Origin: Candidatus Hydrogenedentota bacterium
Lineage (GTDB): Bacteria; Hydrogenedentota; Hydrogenedentia; Hydrogenedentales; JAEUWI01
Direction: 5' to 3'
Assembly (NCBI GenBank): GCA_016182605.1
Contig: JACPGE010000001.1
Coordinates: 28,060-92,059, forward strand
Length of the DNA stretch: 64,000 bases
Part shown: piece after piece, positions 63,969 to 64,000 of the stretch
Layout: each line of letters begins with the position of its first letter
Position numbering within the stretch: position 1 is the stretch's first letter
The notes under the pieces: model-generated
Told to the model about the DNA's origin: nothing
Database searches by the model: none
What the model saw: the letters and a program-made list of their open reading frames with translations, nothing else
Program-made: the position numbers and the translations under genes

Positions 63969-64000
63969 GTTCCGGGGACAGCCCCGCGCCGGTGCGGGAC
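63969..64000 (+). repeat. GGGGACAGCCCC repeat unit, copy 4 (cut by window edge)
   Basis: GTTCCGGGGACAGCCCCGCG then CCGGTGCGGGAC, matching the outer end of the unit at 24458 and 24682. Confidence 0.6.

Overview
The window is a high-GC, densely coded chromosomal segment from a Gram-negative bacterium. Evidence for a Gram-negative envelope is an RND efflux pump with its adaptor, lipoprotein and Tat signals, and periplasmic enzymes. A secreted formylglycine sulfatase, a Tat-exported Gfo/Idh/MocA oxidoreductase, a neutral-ceramidase-like protein, a DUF1349-like lipoprotein and many families of short dispersed palindromic repeats recall planctomycete-like or Hydrogenedentes-like genomes. That placement is inference from gene content; no rRNA or other phylogenetic marker was used. 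No phage, conjugative element, CRISPR array, rRNA or tRNA was recognised.

Layout. 1-9 kb: uup ABC-F ATPase, a large unrecognised secreted protein, then sulfur assimilation read leftward (cysK; metY; a fused metX-metW). 9-14.3 kb: a DUF2804 protein, then a complete ribose-type ABC importer (ATPase, permease, binding protein) coupled to an ankyrin-repeat lipoprotein. 14.6-19.8 kb: rnhA, a membrane hybrid histidine kinase, a D,D-carboxypeptidase and a DUF1569 protein. 19.8-24.3 kb: leftward operon ybaB-fmt-rsmB-PASTA-rpe. 24.8-29.6 kb: rhomboid protease, GlcG/HbpS-like protein, hemN and a protoporphyrinogen oxidase whose start codon is missing.

29.6-31.1 kb is a repeat island with a DUF559 nuclease-like gene between inverted 35-bp palindromic ends, plus truncated derivatives. 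31.2-34.2 kb: thiC, a rhodanese and a methyltransferase. 34.2-43.3 kb: sulfatase, a dihydrouridine synthase, an alpha/beta hydrolase, TfoX-N, DUF2461, a PduO-type adenosyltransferase, a Phd/VapC-type toxin-antitoxin pair, xthA, a second repeat island (41.7-42.4 kb) and two Hsp20 genes behind a strong sigma-54 promoter match. 43.4-53.6 kb: ceramidase-like protein, tadA, a sigma-70 family factor, apt, a HAD phosphatase, then an epimerase, a DHDPS-like aldolase and an NRAMP-like transporter, and recQ. 53.6-62.8 kb: PhzF, Gfo/Idh/MocA, an MFS transporter, a TetR-MFP-RND efflux operon and a lipoprotein. The last 1.1 kb is repeat-rich and non-coding.

The strongest candidates for something undescribed are the DUF559 gene with its inverted palindromic ends and degraded mini-copies, and a set of 9-bp-period motif arrays (ATAGGTC/ATGGAC) placed just after stop codons or between co-directional genes. 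The metX-metW fusion, the sigma-54 Hsp20 pair, the NRAMP-like protein lacking DPGN and the start-less haem gene are smaller points of interest.
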